From contig NZ_CP012673.1 of the NCBI RefSeq assembly GCF_002950945.1, positions 10,554,501 to 10,618,500 on the forward strand: a stretch of 64,000 nucleotides of DNA, written 5' to 3'. The notes beneath the pieces were generated by a model, which was given only the letters and a program-made list of their open reading frames with translations, did not search any database and had not been told where the DNA came from. A program made the translations under genes and the position numbers. Of the stretch, positions 1 to 9,380 are shown one piece after another (within the stretch, counting starts at the first letter, position 1; each line of letters opens with the position of its first letter). This DNA is from Sorangium cellulosum. GTDB lineage: Bacteria; Myxococcota_A; Polyangia; Polyangiales; Polyangiaceae.

Positions 1-153
1 CACTGCAAACAGGCACCTTGGCGGTAGCTTCCGGAACCGATGCCGCGTGCTTGTACGTGGTAGCGGGATTCGCTAGGTGTTTTTATCGAAGTGAAGGGCG
101 CCGGCCGGGCGCCTGACATTGCCCCGCTGTCCTCGTAGGAGATTCCCATCGCC
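1..153. other. Leader of the first TPR gene
   Basis: No gene is visible. A GC palindrome (GGCGCC, spacer, GGCGCC) lies near 108-121, and an AGGAGA ribosome-binding site lies at 137-142, 11 nt before the GTG at 154. The start of any upstream transcription unit lies outside the window. Confidence 0.4.
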
Positions 154-2871
154 GTGGCGGTCGATCGCGACAAGGTACTCCAGGCCGCACAGAAGCTGGT
201 CGAGCGAAAGCGCTTCGACAGGGCCATCGCCGAGTACCAGAAGCTGGTCGCGGAGGACCCGAGGGACGTCCGGACGCTGCTCAAGATCGGCGACCTCTAC
301 CTGAAGATGGAGGAGTACGTCGAGGCGATCACCACCTACGAGCGCGTCGGCCAGTTCTACTCCCTTCAGGGCTTCGCGCTCAAAGCGATCGCCGTTTACA
401 AGCAGATCCGCGAGATCATCCACAAGCACGTCCCGCAGTACGAGGACCGCTTCGGCCACATCGTCCCGCGCCTCGCCGAGATCTACACGCAGCTCGGGCT
501 CACGAGCGACGCGCTCGCGGCCTACGACGAGGTGGCCACGCGCCTCGTCCGCGCGGGCCGCGACCGCGACGCGATCGACATCTTCAAGCGGGTCGTCGAC
601 CTCGATCCCAACAACCCGCTTCCCTACCTCCGCCTGGCCGAGACGCTGATCCGGGTCCGCGACTACGACGGCGCGATCCAGCGCTTCGGGACCGCCGCCG
701 AGATCCTGCTCAAGCTCGGTCGGCGCGACGACGCGCTGAAGGTGGTCGAGCGCCTGCTGCAGCACCGCCCGGACGCCCGCTTCGCCCGGATGGCCGCCGA
801 GATCTACCTCGACCGGGGCGACCCGAGCGACGGGATGTCGGCGCTCACCAAGCTGCAGATCGCGTTCAAGGAGAACCCGCGGGACCTGGAGACGCTCGCG
901 CTCCTGGCCCGCGCCTTCGACCTGCTCGGGCAGCCGGCCAAGGCGATCGAGGTGCAGAAGGAGTCGGCGCGCATCGCGAAGGAGGCGGGCCGGGTCGACC
1001 AGTTCACCTCCCTCGTCACCGCGCTGCTCGCGCGCGCCCCGAACGACGAGGGTGTGCGCCAGCTCGCGTCGCAGCTCGCGCCCTCCTCGACGGATCCGCG
1101 CTCGTCCATCGATGTCGAGCTCGAGGAGGACGAGGACGATGACGATGTGGACGACGCGGAGGAGCTCGAGCTCGAGGACGCCGAGCCCTCGTCCGCGGCG
1201 CCGTTCCCGCTGCGCGCGTCGCAGCCCTCGACGGCCCCGGTCGCCAGCCCGCGGCAGCTCGTCGCCCACGCCGAGAGCTTCCGGCGCGACCGCGAGTACG
1301 ACAAGGCGGTCGCCCTCCTCAAGGGCGGCATCGCCCGGCTGCCGGCCGCCCGGGAGCTGCGCGAGAAGCTCTGCGACGTCCTGATCGAGGCGGGCGACCA
1401 GGACGGCGCGATCGAGGAGATGATCGCGTTCGCGCAGCAGCTGTCGAGCGAGGGTGCCGTCGACGACGCCGCGCGGCTGCTCGACGAGGTGCTGCTCCTC
1501 GACCCGGAGCACGCCCAGGCCACGGAGATGCTGGGCCAGCTCGGCTACGCCGTCCCGCAGGAGGAGGAGCTCGCCGAGGAGGAGCCGGCCGGGCGGGAAG
1601 GCTCGAGCACGGCCGTCGAGAACGAGGCGTACGCGTCCGAGGTGCCGAGCCAGGACCTCTACGACCCCGACGCGCCGCTGCCCGCGTACACGCTCGACGA
1701 GGACGGCGTGGTCGAGGCGCTCCCGCGTCGGCCGCAGCTCGTCACGCACCTCGACGACCCGTTCGCGAACGAGCCGCCGCTGCCCGCGTACGAGCTCGAG
1801 GACGAGGTCGAGGACGAAGAGGAGACGGCGTCCGTCAACCCGAGCCGCTCGCCCGGGCACCCGCTCGCGGTCGCGGCGTCCCAGCCGCCGCCGTCGATGC
1901 CCCCGCCGCCCGTCCTCGTCCCCCCGCCGGCGACGCTCTATGGCCCGGCGTCGGTCCGGCCGGCGTCGGTCCGGCCGGCCTCCGGCCGCTCCGTGCCGCC
2001 GGGGTCGGGCCGGCGCGCGGACGCGCTCGACGAGGACGCGCTCGAGGAGGTCGAGTTCTTCGCGCAGCACGGGATGTTCGACGAGGCGCGGGTCATCCTC
2101 GAGGAGCAGCTCGCGCGGCTGCCGAACCACCCGCTCCTGATGGAGCGGCTGCGCGAGGTCGCCGAGCTGGCGTCGCAGTCGCGCGTGACCACGGAGAACG
2201 AGAGCGGCACGCGCGTCGTCCCGCGCGGCAGCGAGCGGCCGGACGAGGACCGCGCGTTCGACATCGCCGAGTCGCTCAAGCTGATCGACGAGCTCGAGGT
2301 GGCGCCGGGCTCCGTGACGGGCGTCCAGGACGATCCCCGGCAGATCAGCGTCGAGAGCGTCTTCGAGCAGTTCAAGGCGGGCGTCGCGGCGCAGATCTCG
2401 GAGGGCGACGCGTCGACGCACTACGATCTCGGCGTGGCCTACAAGGAGATGGGCCTCTACGGGGACGCGATCGCCGAGTTCGAGCTCGCCGCCCGCGACC
2501 CCGGGCGGGAGTGTGTCTGCCAGTCGATGATCGGCGTGACCCACCTCCAGATGGGCAACATCGAGGCGGGCATCGACGCGCTCATCCGCGGGCTGCACGC
2601 CTCGCACAAGACGGTCGAGCAGGAGCTCGCGCTGACGTACGAGATCGCGAACGCGTACGAGATGCGCGGCATCCCCGAGCAGGCGCTCTATTACTTCCAG
2701 CGCGTCGCCAGGATGAGCCCGAGCTACAGCGACCCGCGCGGCAGCGTCGCGGAGCGGATCCGCCGCATCGACGTCCCGAAGCCGGCCGCACGTGCGGTCG
2801 GGGCCGAGATGCTCGGCGACGAGTTCGACGCCGCCTTCGACGATCTCCTCCCGAGCGGCAAGCTCCCCTGA
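154..2871 (+). CDS. Large TPR-repeat protein with acidic/proline-rich linkers
   Basis: 905-residue protein, probably a cytoplasmic scaffold. The N-terminal ~310 residues are tandem TPR-like helical pairs, with repeated patterns such as FDRAIAEYQKLV and DPNNPLPYLRLAETL. An extremely acidic stretch follows (about 322-347), then a second TPR block (about 370-490), a long low-complexity acidic and proline-rich linker (about 500-640, containing two ASVRP units) and a last TPR block (about 745-880). There is no signal peptide or membrane segment. The GTG start at 154 is preceded by AGGAGA. TPR proteins act as protein-interaction platforms and no enzymatic motif is seen, so the specific partner is unknown. 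The two-block layout with a flexible linker suggests binding of more than one partner (inference). Confidence 0.85.
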   Translation: MAVDRDKVLQAAQKLVERKRFDRAIAEYQKLVAEDPRDVRTLLKIGDLYLKMEEYVEAITTYERVGQFYSLQGFALKAIAVYKQIREIIHKHVPQYEDRFGHIVPRLAEIYTQLGLTSDALAAYDEVATRLVRAGRDRDAIDIFKRVVDLDPNNPLPYLRLAETLIRVRDYDGAIQRFGTAAEILLKLGRRDDALKVVERLLQHRPDARFARMAAEIYLDRGDPSDGMSALTKLQIAFKENPRDLETLALLARAFDLLGQPAKAIEVQKESARIAKEAGRVDQFTSLVTALLARAPNDEGVRQLASQLAPSSTDPRSSIDVELEEDEDDDDVDDAEELELEDAEPSSAAPFPLRASQPSTAPVASPRQLVAHAESFRRDREYDKAVALLKGGIARLPAARELREKLCDVLIEAGDQDGAIEEMIAFAQQLSSEGAVDDAARLLDEVLLLDPEHAQATEMLGQLGYAVPQEEELAEEEPAGREGSSTAVENEAYASEVPSQDLYDPDAPLPAYTLDEDGVVEALPRRPQLVTHLDDPFANEPPLPAYELEDEVEDEEETASVNPSRSPGHPLAVAASQPPPSMPPPPVLVPPPATLYGPASVRPASVRPASGRSVPPGSGRRADALDEDALEEVEFFAQHGMFDEARVILEEQLARLPNHPLLMERLREVAELASQSRVTTENESGTRVVPRGSERPDEDRAFDIAESLKLIDELEVAPGSVTGVQDDPRQISVESVFEQFKAGVAAQISEGDASTHYDLGVAYKEMGLYGDAIAEFELAARDPGRECVCQSMIGVTHLQMGNIEAGIDALIRGLHASHKTVEQELALTYEIANAYEMRGIPEQALYYFQRVARMSPSYSDPRGSVAERIRRIDVPKPAARAVGAEMLGDEFDAAFDDLLPSGKLP

Positions 2872-2885
2872 GCGCGCGAGCCCCC

Positions 2886-2939
2886 CGCGCGCCGCGTGGC
2901 TTCCACGCGCCGCGTGGCCTCCACGCGCCGCGTGGCTTG
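2886..2939. repeat. Three tandem 18-nt palindromic units
   Basis: Directly after the TPR gene, an 18-nt unit built around the palindrome CCACGCGCCGCGTGG occurs three times in tandem with one or two base changes. Each unit can fold on itself, so the block could act as a terminator-like structure or mRNA 3' stabiliser. No T-run follows. Confidence 0.6.
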
Positions 2940-3028
2940 CGCGTGCGGGCGCCGTGAGGTGAGGTCCGTCATACCCCCGGGGCGCCAGAAATTGGGCCCT
3001 TTCCGGCGCCCTCAGGTACCGGGGGTGC

Positions 3029-3823
3029 ATGAACCGACCGCTCTTCTACGCCGCCGCCCTCACCTCGGTCCTCGCGCTCGGCTGCGGTGCCGGGCTCGAC
3101 ATGAACGCACGGGCCGGCCGCTCGAAGGACGCCTCCGCCAGGGCGGCGGCCGAGGAGCGACACGAGGCCGCGCAACGCGCGGAGCGCTCGGCCGACGAGC
3201 GCCCCCCGGCCGCGAAGGAGACGACCGCGGCGCGCGAGCCCGGCGATTACGTGGCCTACCGCTTCTCGGGCAGCTTCACGAAGCGGCCGCTGCTGCTCAC
3301 GCAGCGCGTGATCGCGCGCGAGGGGGACGTCCTCGTGGTCGACATGACCCTCGAGGGCGACAAGGAGACCGAGTCGCTGCGGGTCCGCATGAGCGACGCG
3401 CCCGGCCGCCGCGGCGAGATCCTCAGCGCGGCGTGGCTCGATGCCGGGGCCGAGCGGCCGGCGACCCTCGCGGCCTACGACGCGATGATGGCCAAGACCA
3501 CGCTCGCCGCGGATGAGAACGAGGAAGTGCTCGCCAGCGAGGCGGTGGACGTCGAGGTCGGCGGCGCCCCCATCCCCTGCCAGAAGACCAGCTTCCGCGT
3601 GCGCATCGGCAAGCGGAAGGCAACCCTGCAGACGCTCCACAGCGACGATTTCGCCTGGGGCGACGTCGGCGGCGAGATCACCGCCGAGGACGGGCGCGTG
3701 CTCTACCGGGCCGAGCTGATCGACCGGGGCCACGGGGACGCGGCACCGCAGCGACCGTCCCAGGCGGCCGGCGACGCGGCGATGCGGCCGGCGACGGTGG
3801 CGCAGTCCGATTACGAGGACTGA
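3029..3823 (+). CDS. Putative lipoprotein of unknown function
   Basis: 264 residues. The N-terminus (MNRPLFYAAALTSVLALGC) is a lipoprotein signal with the lipid-attachment Cys at residue 19. An Ala/Glu/Arg-rich spacer (about 25-70) follows, then a predicted beta-rich domain (about 75-235) and a disordered tail. The mature domain begins GDYVAYRFSGSF and contains only one further Cys, near SFRVRI. No enzyme motif is recognised; proteins of this build often act in the periplasm or outer-membrane inner leaflet (inference). It ends tail-to-tail with hemD, overlapping it by 13 nt. Confidence 0.75.
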   Translation: MNRPLFYAAALTSVLALGCGAGLDMNARAGRSKDASARAAAEERHEAAQRAERSADERPPAAKETTAAREPGDYVAYRFSGSFTKRPLLLTQRVIAREGDVLVVDMTLEGDKETESLRVRMSDAPGRRGEILSAAWLDAGAERPATLAAYDAMMAKTTLAADENEEVLASEAVDVEVGGAPIPCQKTSFRVRIGKRKATLQTLHSDDFAWGDVGGEITAEDGRVLYRAELIDRGHGDAAPQRPSQAAGDAAMRPATVAQSDYED

Positions 3824-4794
3824 GCCCGCTCCGGCGCGCCGCCGGGGTTGCCCTTGCGCGCGAGGATCTCGCCCGAGCGCGCCGCCGCCGCCTTGACCAG
3901 GTGGCCCATCTTCGGGTGCTCGGGCTCGAAGTCCGGCTCGATCCCCTCGGCGCGGAGCGCCTCCGTGCAGACCGGACCGATCGACGCCACGACGCCGCGC
4001 GCGAGCCCGGCGCGGAGCTGATCCACGAGCCCCTCCTCGGCGGCGACGAGCAGCGCGTGCTCGACCTGCGCGCGGCTCGTGAACAGCGTGATCGCCGCCT
4101 CGCCGCCGGCCAGGGCGTGCAGCGCCTGCCGGAGCGGCGAGGTGTCCTCGGGGAGCGCCCAGCGGTACACCGGCACCGGCGTGACGCGGGCGCCGGCCGC
4201 CTCGAGACCGGCGTAGAGCTCGTGGCTCGGCGCCCCGTGCTCCTGGACGGCGACGCGCTTGCCGCTCAGGTCGCCGAGGCCGGCGACCACGTCGAGGATC
4301 TCCCGCCAGGTGTTCGGCTCGGGGACGGTGATGAAGCGGGTCAGGCCGAGCTCGCGCAGCGCCGAGGCCGGCTTGGGGCCCCGCACGACGAGCTGCACCG
4401 AGGACAGCGCCGCCGCCATCAGGGACACCCCCTGGGCGCCCGCCTCGCCGTCCCCGGCGGGCGCGCCGCCGCCCTCACCAGAGGCAGCCGGGCTCGGCTC
4501 GAGCGCGGGCGCCGCCTCGGCCACGAGGGCCCTGGTCCCGACGCCGGTCATCAGGATCACGAGGTCGAACTCGGCGGCCGCGAGGCGCCGCGCGAAGTCG
4601 AGCGCGCGCTCGTTCCGCTCGATCGGCACCTCGCGGAGCGTCGGCGCCGTGACGGGGACCCCGCCGTGCCGCTGGATCAGCGAGGCCATCTCGGCAGCAC
4701 GCCGGCTCTCGAAGCTGATGACGCGGCGCCCCGCGAAGTCAGGCGAGGTGGGAGAGGAAGGATGAGGGGGCAGAGGGTGCGTGGGCGTGCTCAC
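3811..4794 (-). CDS. hemD: Uroporphyrinogen-III synthase
   Basis: 327-residue HemD-family protein, expected to cyclise hydroxymethylbilane to uroporphyrinogen III in tetrapyrrole (haem/siroheme/B12) synthesis. The start is set at the GTG just before STPTHPLPP, since the conserved fold begins at FAGRRVISFESRRAAEM; further upstream the frame is open but non-conserved. Typical HemD blocks are present: a first Rossmann-like half with VILMTGVGTRALV, a second half with KRVAVQEHG and ITLFTSRAQVEHAL, and a final half-domain with VVASIGPVCTEALRAEGI. A low-complexity Gly/Ala insertion sits near residue 120. Catalytic residues are not strongly conserved in this family, so the call rests on overall pattern. 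It is divergent from the small membrane protein at 4865. Confidence 0.85.
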   Translation of the reverse strand: MSTPTHPLPPHPSSPTSPDFAGRRVISFESRRAAEMASLIQRHGGVPVTAPTLREVPIERNERALDFARRLAAAEFDLVILMTGVGTRALVAEAAPALEPSPAASGEGGGAPAGDGEAGAQGVSLMAAALSSVQLVVRGPKPASALRELGLTRFITVPEPNTWREILDVVAGLGDLSGKRVAVQEHGAPSHELYAGLEAAGARVTPVPVYRWALPEDTSPLRQALHALAGGEAAITLFTSRAQVEHALLVAAEEGLVDQLRAGLARGVVASIGPVCTEALRAEGIEPDFEPEHPKMGHLVKAAAARSGEILARKGNPGGAPERAQSS

Positions 4795-4864
4795 CGGCGG
4801 AGCATAACTCAAGTCGGGTCCTGGCGGGTTTCGGGCCGTTGACCAGTTTGCTAAGCTCCACCTC

Positions 4865-5185
4865 GTGAGCCATCCGATGAGCGACGAGGCTGGCGGGGCC
4901 CAAGGGGGCGGGCTCTCGCATGCGACCTCGGAAAACGACGTCGGCCCCGACCCCGTCATCGGCGCGGGCATCGCGCTGCTCGGCATCTTTCTGATGGGGG
5001 TGGGGGGCGCGCAAGGCGCGCACTACCTCTTCAACTTCGGCGTGCTCGTGGCGGTGCTCGGGGCGGTGCTGTTCGTCCTGTTCGTGACCGTCACGGCGCT
5101 GAAGCAGCGCCGCGCGCTCGGCGCCTCGAGCCGCACGTCGAGCCCTGACACCGGCGCCGCCGAGCAGCGAGACGGGCGAGACTGA
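4865..5185 (+). CDS. Small two-helix membrane protein
   Basis: 106 residues with two hydrophobic helices (about 31-48, VIGAGIALLGIFLMGVGG, and about 55-78, FGVLVAVLGAVLFVLFV). They are flanked by a polar N-terminus and a basic/Ser-rich C-terminus, giving an inner-membrane hairpin. The GTG at 4865 is used, with an in-frame ATG at 4877 as an alternative. It is divergent from hemD with about 70 bp between starts. No family is recognised. Confidence 0.6.
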   Translation: MSHPMSDEAGGAQGGGLSHATSENDVGPDPVIGAGIALLGIFLMGVGGAQGAHYLFNFGVLVAVLGAVLFVLFVTVTALKQRRALGASSRTSSPDTGAAEQRDGRD

Positions 5186-5287
5186 TCCCCCGCGGCGCGG
5201 CGCCGTCGGTGCGCCTGCCGCAGCGCCGCGACCGGGGTCCACGCTGGCCCCGCCGGAGCGACGCCGTCGGGCGCGCGCCGGTTATCC

Positions 5288-5830
5288 CTAGGCGCCGCCG
5301 CGGGGCTCGCGCTGCTCCTCCGGCGCCGCCGGGGAGCTGGCCGGACCGGGCAGGGAGAGGTCCGGCTCGATGTCGGCGAGGGAGACGCCGAGCTCCTCCG
5401 CGATGCTCTGGATCTCGGCCCGCTCGGCCGGCGTGGGCGCGCCGTCCGCCGCCGCGAGCCGGATCAGGAGGCGCACGACCTCCACCCGCTCGCTCGCGTT
5501 GCAGAGCGACTTGAGCTCGCGGTAGCAGCGGTCGACCTCTCCCTCCTGGAGCGCGGGCAGCTTGCCCTGGAGGGCGTTGAACACCGCGTCGACGCCGCTC
5601 GGCGCGAGCCCGTCGACGTGCGTCAGGAGCTCGCGGAGCAGCTCGTCTTCCTTGCTCGAGAAGCGGCCGTCGACGCAGGCGACCTTGCCGAGCAGCACGA
5701 TGACGGTCGCGATGTAGCGGAGGACGACCGCCTCGTCGTCCGGGAGCGCCGTGCGGAGCTCCTTCAGGAGGGCGTCGAGGTTCGGGAACGAGCCCCCCTG
5801 CTTCAGACCCAGCCAGGCGAGGAGTCCCAC
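5288..5830 (-). CDS. TerB-like (tellurite-resistance fold) protein
   Basis: 180-residue all-helical protein with a TerB-like core. Two acidic-loop helical pairs are visible, ACVDGRFSSKEDELLRELL (about 51-70) and LIRLAAADGAPTPAERAEI (about 122-142), the classic TerB signature of D-G-x(2-4)-E. TerB domains occur in stress-response and membrane-associated metal-sensing complexes, but their biochemical role is not settled. The C-terminus is a Pro/Ala/Glu tail. It is the last gene of a leftward run, about 85 nt after the S41 peptidase, so co-transcription is plausible. Confidence 0.75.
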   Translation of the reverse strand: MGLLAWLGLKQGGSFPNLDALLKELRTALPDDEAVVLRYIATVIVLLGKVACVDGRFSSKEDELLRELLTHVDGLAPSGVDAVFNALQGKLPALQEGEVDRCYRELKSLCNASERVEVVRLLIRLAAADGAPTPAERAEIQSIAEELGVSLADIEPDLSLPGPASSPAAPEEQREPRGGA

Positions 5831-5915
5831 GCGCCGAAGCTACCAGATCCTCGCCGGGCCTGGCAGCCCGGCAAAGGATCGCTCGTTACAATGCCTGTGG
5901 TCCATCCCCGGCGCC

Positions 5916-8900
5916 CTAGTCCTCGCCCCCGCGCTCCGCAATCCAGTCGTCGACGGGGTTGTCGGACTTCGGGGTCTTCAGGATGGACCCGTCGGGCCCA
6001 TCCTTGCGCACCACGAGCGTGCGCCGCGTGGTCGTGTCCGGGGTCTCGCGCGCGACCACGGTGATCACGTTGACCCCGGGCCGGAGCGGCGCCTCGAACG
6101 AGAACTCCGTCTTCTTCGGGTCCGCGCCGTCGCGGTTCGACTTGTAGTAGAGCTTCCTCGATCCGACGAAGATGAAGGTGTCGAGCAGCCGCTCGCTGTC
6201 GGCCGCCGTCCCCGTGATCTTCACGGTGTCGGCGGTCGTCGCCAGCGCCGCCGCGGCGATGTCGAGCGTCGGGGGCGCGTGCGAGTAGACGTCCTCGAAC
6301 GCGACCGCCGCGGGGGCCGGCGCGCCGGCCGGGGTCACCTCGCGCGGCGCGACGAAGGCGAAGCGGCCTCCGCCGAGATCGATCTTGAGGAACCCGCCGG
6401 GCGCCTCGCCGAGCACGTTCACCGCCGCGCCCGGCGGGAGCCGGCCGAAGCCGCGCGCGTTCGCCTCCGGCGAGGGGAGCAGCGTCGCCCCGCCGGCCCC
6501 GGCCTTGACGGCGGAGCCGCCAGCCTTGATCGCGACGCGCGGGGCGATCGGGATCTTCACCTTCTCGCTCGCGAACTCGCGCAGATCGCGATCGCCGACC
6601 GACAGCGAGAGCGTCGCCTCGGGCTCCGACAGCTGAGGCTCCACGTCGAAGCTGAAGACCACCTTGCGCACGTCGCCCGGCTTGATGTTCGAGACGTCGA
6701 AGCGCCCGCCGTGCAGCAGCAGCCCGTCGCCCGAGAGGTTCGCGATGTTCGCCTGCGTCTCGTACGACTGGCCCTTGCCGACGTTCTTGACGGTCAGGTA
6801 CATGCTGACCCGCTCGCCCTTCTGGATGAGCCCATCGCCGTTGCCCTCGCGATCGTCGACAATCTGGTAGGCGTACTGGAAGAGCGGGCGCTCGAGCGCG
6901 CGCACCGTGGGCCGGATCTCGACCGGGGGCGGCTCCGGCGCGCCGGAGACCTCGAACTTCACCTTCAGGCCGTCGCTCCGCGCGAGCGCGCCCATCGGGA
7001 TCTTGCAGGAGCGCTTCTCGTTCCCCTTCCTCGGCTTGGTCGTGCCGATCTTCCGCCCCTCGATCTCGCACCAGCCGAGCGGCGCCTTCGCGCTCTTCGT
7101 CTGGCCCGGGCCGATCTTGCCGAAGATGAGCTCCTTGCTGTCGAAGTACAGGTTGTCGCTCTCCGTCGTCCCGCGGAGCCGGTAGACCGGCTGCTTGCCG
7201 TTGTTCTTGACCGTGACCCGGAGCTCCATCGGCTGGCCGGCGACCACCTCGGCGTTCGGGCGGTCGGTCTCGACCTTGACGTCGAGCTCGGACTTGGGCC
7301 CGGGCGTCGCGCCCTCGGGCGCGTCGGACCAGTCGACGCCCAGGCGCGCGAGCTCGGCCCCGACCTTCGCCAGCTCCTCCTTGCCGACCTGCTCGATGTG
7401 CTCGTGCACCGCCCGGAGCTGCTGGAGCCGCGGGGTGTTCGGCGGCATCCGCGCGGCGAGATCGCGCGCGAAGCGGATCGGGAAGTCGAGGGCGAAGTCG
7501 TCGTCGATGTCGCCGCCGCGGTCGCGCATCTCCTCGCGGTCGGCGCTCGTGAGCTGGTAGCGGACGACCTCGGACGGCTTGCCCGCCGCCGCCACCCGCG
7601 CGTTCGAGAGGTGCGCCGAGAGATCGCGCTCCCGGAGGCCGTCCTTCTGCACGGTGAGATCCATCTCGAGCTCGTCGACCGTCATCGGGTCGAGCTCGAT
7701 GTCCGGCGTGACGCCGACGCCCTGGATCGAGATGTCGCCCGGCGTCAGGTACTGCGCGATCGTCAGCTTGAGCGCCGCCTTCTCCGCCGTGACGTCGGGG
7801 AAGACGAGCTGCACGCTCCCCTTGCCGAACGTCTGCGAGCCGATGATGACCGCGCGGTCGTTGTTCTTGAGCGCGCCGGCGACGATCTCGCTGGCGCTCG
7901 CGCTGTTGCCGCTGACGAGCACCACCATCGGGTACAGCGGCTCCGTGCCGGGGCCCTTGGCGCGCTTCTCCTCGCGCCCGTCGGAGGCGCCGACCGTCGA
8001 GACGATGACGCCGTCGGCGAGGAACTTGTCGGTGATGCGCGCGGCCTGCTCGAGCAGGCCGCCCGGGTTGCCCCGCAGATCGAGCACGAGGCCCTTCAGC
8101 GGCCCCTTGGCGCGCAGCCCGTCCAGCGCGGCGTCGAGCTCGGCGGCCGAGGTCGCCTGGAACGTCTTCAGGCGGACGTAGCCGACGCCGCCTTCCAGGG
8201 CGCGCGACTCGACCGACCTCACCTTGATCACCTCGCGGGTCAGCTCGAACGCCTTCGGGCCCTGCCACCCGCCCTCGCCCTCGCGGGTCACCCACACGGT
8301 GACCGTGGTGCCAGGATCGCCGCGGAGCCGCCGCACAGCGTCGTCGAGCGGCATGTTGAGCGTCGACTCGTTGTTGATCTTCACGATCCGATCGAGCCGC
8401 TTGAGGCCCGCCCTGCCCGCGGGCGTGTCGGGCATCGAGCTCAGGATCGTGTGCAGCTCGTCGCGGATCGAGATGACGATGCCGATGCCCCCGAACGCGC
8501 CCGACGTGGAGAGGTTCATCTCCTTGTAGGCCTCCGGGCTCAGGAACGCCGAGTGCGGGTCGAGCGTGTGCAGCATGCCGTTACACGCGGCGTACTCGAC
8601 GTCGCGGAGGTCGACCTCCGTGCCGCGGAGGTTCTTCTGCAGGAAGCCGAAGATCTCGCGGAGGCGCGCGGAGACGTCCCAGGGTCCCTGGATGTTGTCG
8701 ATCCGGAACTTCTTCTCGCTGGTCTCGACGCGGACGGTGACCTCGTTCGGATCCTCGTTGAGGACGATCACCTGCGCGACGTCGCGCTGCACCGCGTTCA
8801 GCGCCGACAGCAGCATCTCCTTCGGCTTGACGCGATCCGGGTCGACGTACTTGTCCCGGATCATCTTGAGCGTCTCGTTGACGGCCTCGAGGCGCGTGAG

Positions 8901-9095
8901 GTCGTAGGGCGCCTTGGCCACCTGCCCGGTGACCGCGAGCGCCGGCTCGAACCCGCGCCAGAGCCCGCCGGGACCGAACTGGAAGCTGAACTGGAAGACG
9001 AAGAGCGCTGCGATCGAGAACGTCACGAGCAGCACGAGCACCTTGCCAAGGCGCCCCGAAAATCGGTGAGGCATACGGCGATCGAGTATAGACAC
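5916..9095 (-). CDS. S41-family C-terminal processing peptidase, MXAN_5808-like
   Basis: 1059 residues. One membrane anchor near residues 16-40 (KVLVLLVTFSIAALFVFQF) exports the bulk of the protein. A PDZ domain follows (about 160-255, around GRAGLKRLDRIVKINN), then the S41 catalytic domain. The Ser-Lys dyad is visible as SASASE with Ser400 and FGKGSVQ with Lys425, the 25-residue spacing seen in Prc/CtpA. The C-terminal half carries at least two beta-sandwich-like segments (VKNNGKQPVYRLRG, VKNVGKGQSYETQ) and an SH3-like piece (PPGAAVNVLGEAPGG). This long architecture matches the myxobacterial MXAN_5808 type and is far longer than ordinary CtpA. Expected role: regulated cleavage of periplasmic or envelope proteins. 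tatA lies upstream on the same strand. Confidence 0.88.
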   Translation of the reverse strand: MSILDRRMPHRFSGRLGKVLVLLVTFSIAALFVFQFSFQFGPGGLWRGFEPALAVTGQVAKAPYDLTRLEAVNETLKMIRDKYVDPDRVKPKEMLLSALNAVQRDVAQVIVLNEDPNEVTVRVETSEKKFRIDNIQGPWDVSARLREIFGFLQKNLRGTEVDLRDVEYAACNGMLHTLDPHSAFLSPEAYKEMNLSTSGAFGGIGIVISIRDELHTILSSMPDTPAGRAGLKRLDRIVKINNESTLNMPLDDAVRRLRGDPGTTVTVWVTREGEGGWQGPKAFELTREVIKVRSVESRALEGGVGYVRLKTFQATSAAELDAALDGLRAKGPLKGLVLDLRGNPGGLLEQAARITDKFLADGVIVSTVGASDGREEKRAKGPGTEPLYPMVVLVSGNSASASEIVAGALKNNDRAVIIGSQTFGKGSVQLVFPDVTAEKAALKLTIAQYLTPGDISIQGVGVTPDIELDPMTVDELEMDLTVQKDGLRERDLSAHLSNARVAAAGKPSEVVRYQLTSADREEMRDRGGDIDDDFALDFPIRFARDLAARMPPNTPRLQQLRAVHEHIEQVGKEELAKVGAELARLGVDWSDAPEGATPGPKSELDVKVETDRPNAEVVAGQPMELRVTVKNNGKQPVYRLRGTTESDNLYFDSKELIFGKIGPGQTKSAKAPLGWCEIEGRKIGTTKPRKGNEKRSCKIPMGALARSDGLKVKFEVSGAPEPPPVEIRPTVRALERPLFQYAYQIVDDREGNGDGLIQKGERVSMYLTVKNVGKGQSYETQANIANLSGDGLLLHGGRFDVSNIKPGDVRKVVFSFDVEPQLSEPEATLSLSVGDRDLREFASEKVKIPIAPRVAIKAGGSAVKAGAGGATLLPSPEANARGFGRLPPGAAVNVLGEAPGGFLKIDLGGGRFAFVAPREVTPAGAPAPAAVAFEDVYSHAPPTLDIAAAALATTADTVKITGTAADSERLLDTFIFVGSRKLYYKSNRDGADPKKTEFSFEAPLRPGVNVITVVARETPDTTTRRTLVVRKDGPDGSILKTPKSDNPVDDWIAERGGED

Positions 9096-9145
9096 GCCCC
9101 GGCGAGCGTCGACCGGCGTCAGGGGCCGCCGTCGAACATCAGCCC

Positions 9146-9163
9146 GGGGCGCCTCGGCGCCCC
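9146..9163 (-). terminator. Hairpin downstream of tatA
   Basis: An 8-bp perfect GC stem (GGGGCGCC / GGCGCCCC) with a 2-nt loop lies 8 nt past the tatA stop. No T-run is present, so it could be a pause or partial terminator rather than a full intrinsic terminator. Confidence 0.4.
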
Positions 9164-9170
9164 GCGGCCG

Positions 9171-9380
9171 CTACGCGGGTTTGTGCGTGTCCTCTTCCTT
9201 GGTGTCGGTCTTCGGCGGGAGCTGCTTGGCCCCCTCCTCGTCGTCGTCGCGGATGCCCTTCTTGAAGTTCCGGATGCCCTCGCCGATCCCCTTGCCGATG
9301 TCGGCGATCCTTCCGGCTCCGAAGAGGAGCAGCGCGAGGCCGATAAGAAGAGCGATTTCTAGCGGTCCGAGGCGGCCCAT
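9171..9380 (-). CDS. tatA: Sec-independent translocase subunit TatA/E
   Basis: 69-residue TatA-family protein with a short hydrophobic helix (LEIALLIGLALLLFGAGRI, about 7-25), the FGAGRI hinge, an amphipathic helix (ADIGKGIGEGIRNFKKGI) and a charged tail ending KEEDTHKPA. TatA forms the pore-like assembly that moves folded proteins across the inner membrane with TatC, and no tatB or tatC is nearby. The start is the ATG giving MGRLGPLEIA; the much longer upstream open frame is not Tat-like. It is the first gene of the leftward run with the S41 peptidase. Confidence 0.92.
   Translation of the reverse strand: MGRLGPLEIALLIGLALLLFGAGRIADIGKGIGEGIRNFKKGIRDDDEEGAKQLPPKTDTKEEDTHKPA

Noticed and set aside
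73..3030. Long leftward open frame of 985 codons opposite the first TPR gene
   Set aside because: Antisense shadow of a GC-rich gene; composition is dominated by Arg/Ala/Leu and no domain is seen.
5751..9362. Rightward 1203-codon open frame opposite the S41 peptidase
   Set aside because: Antisense shadow; the S41 peptidase on the other strand has catalytic motifs and the shadow has none.
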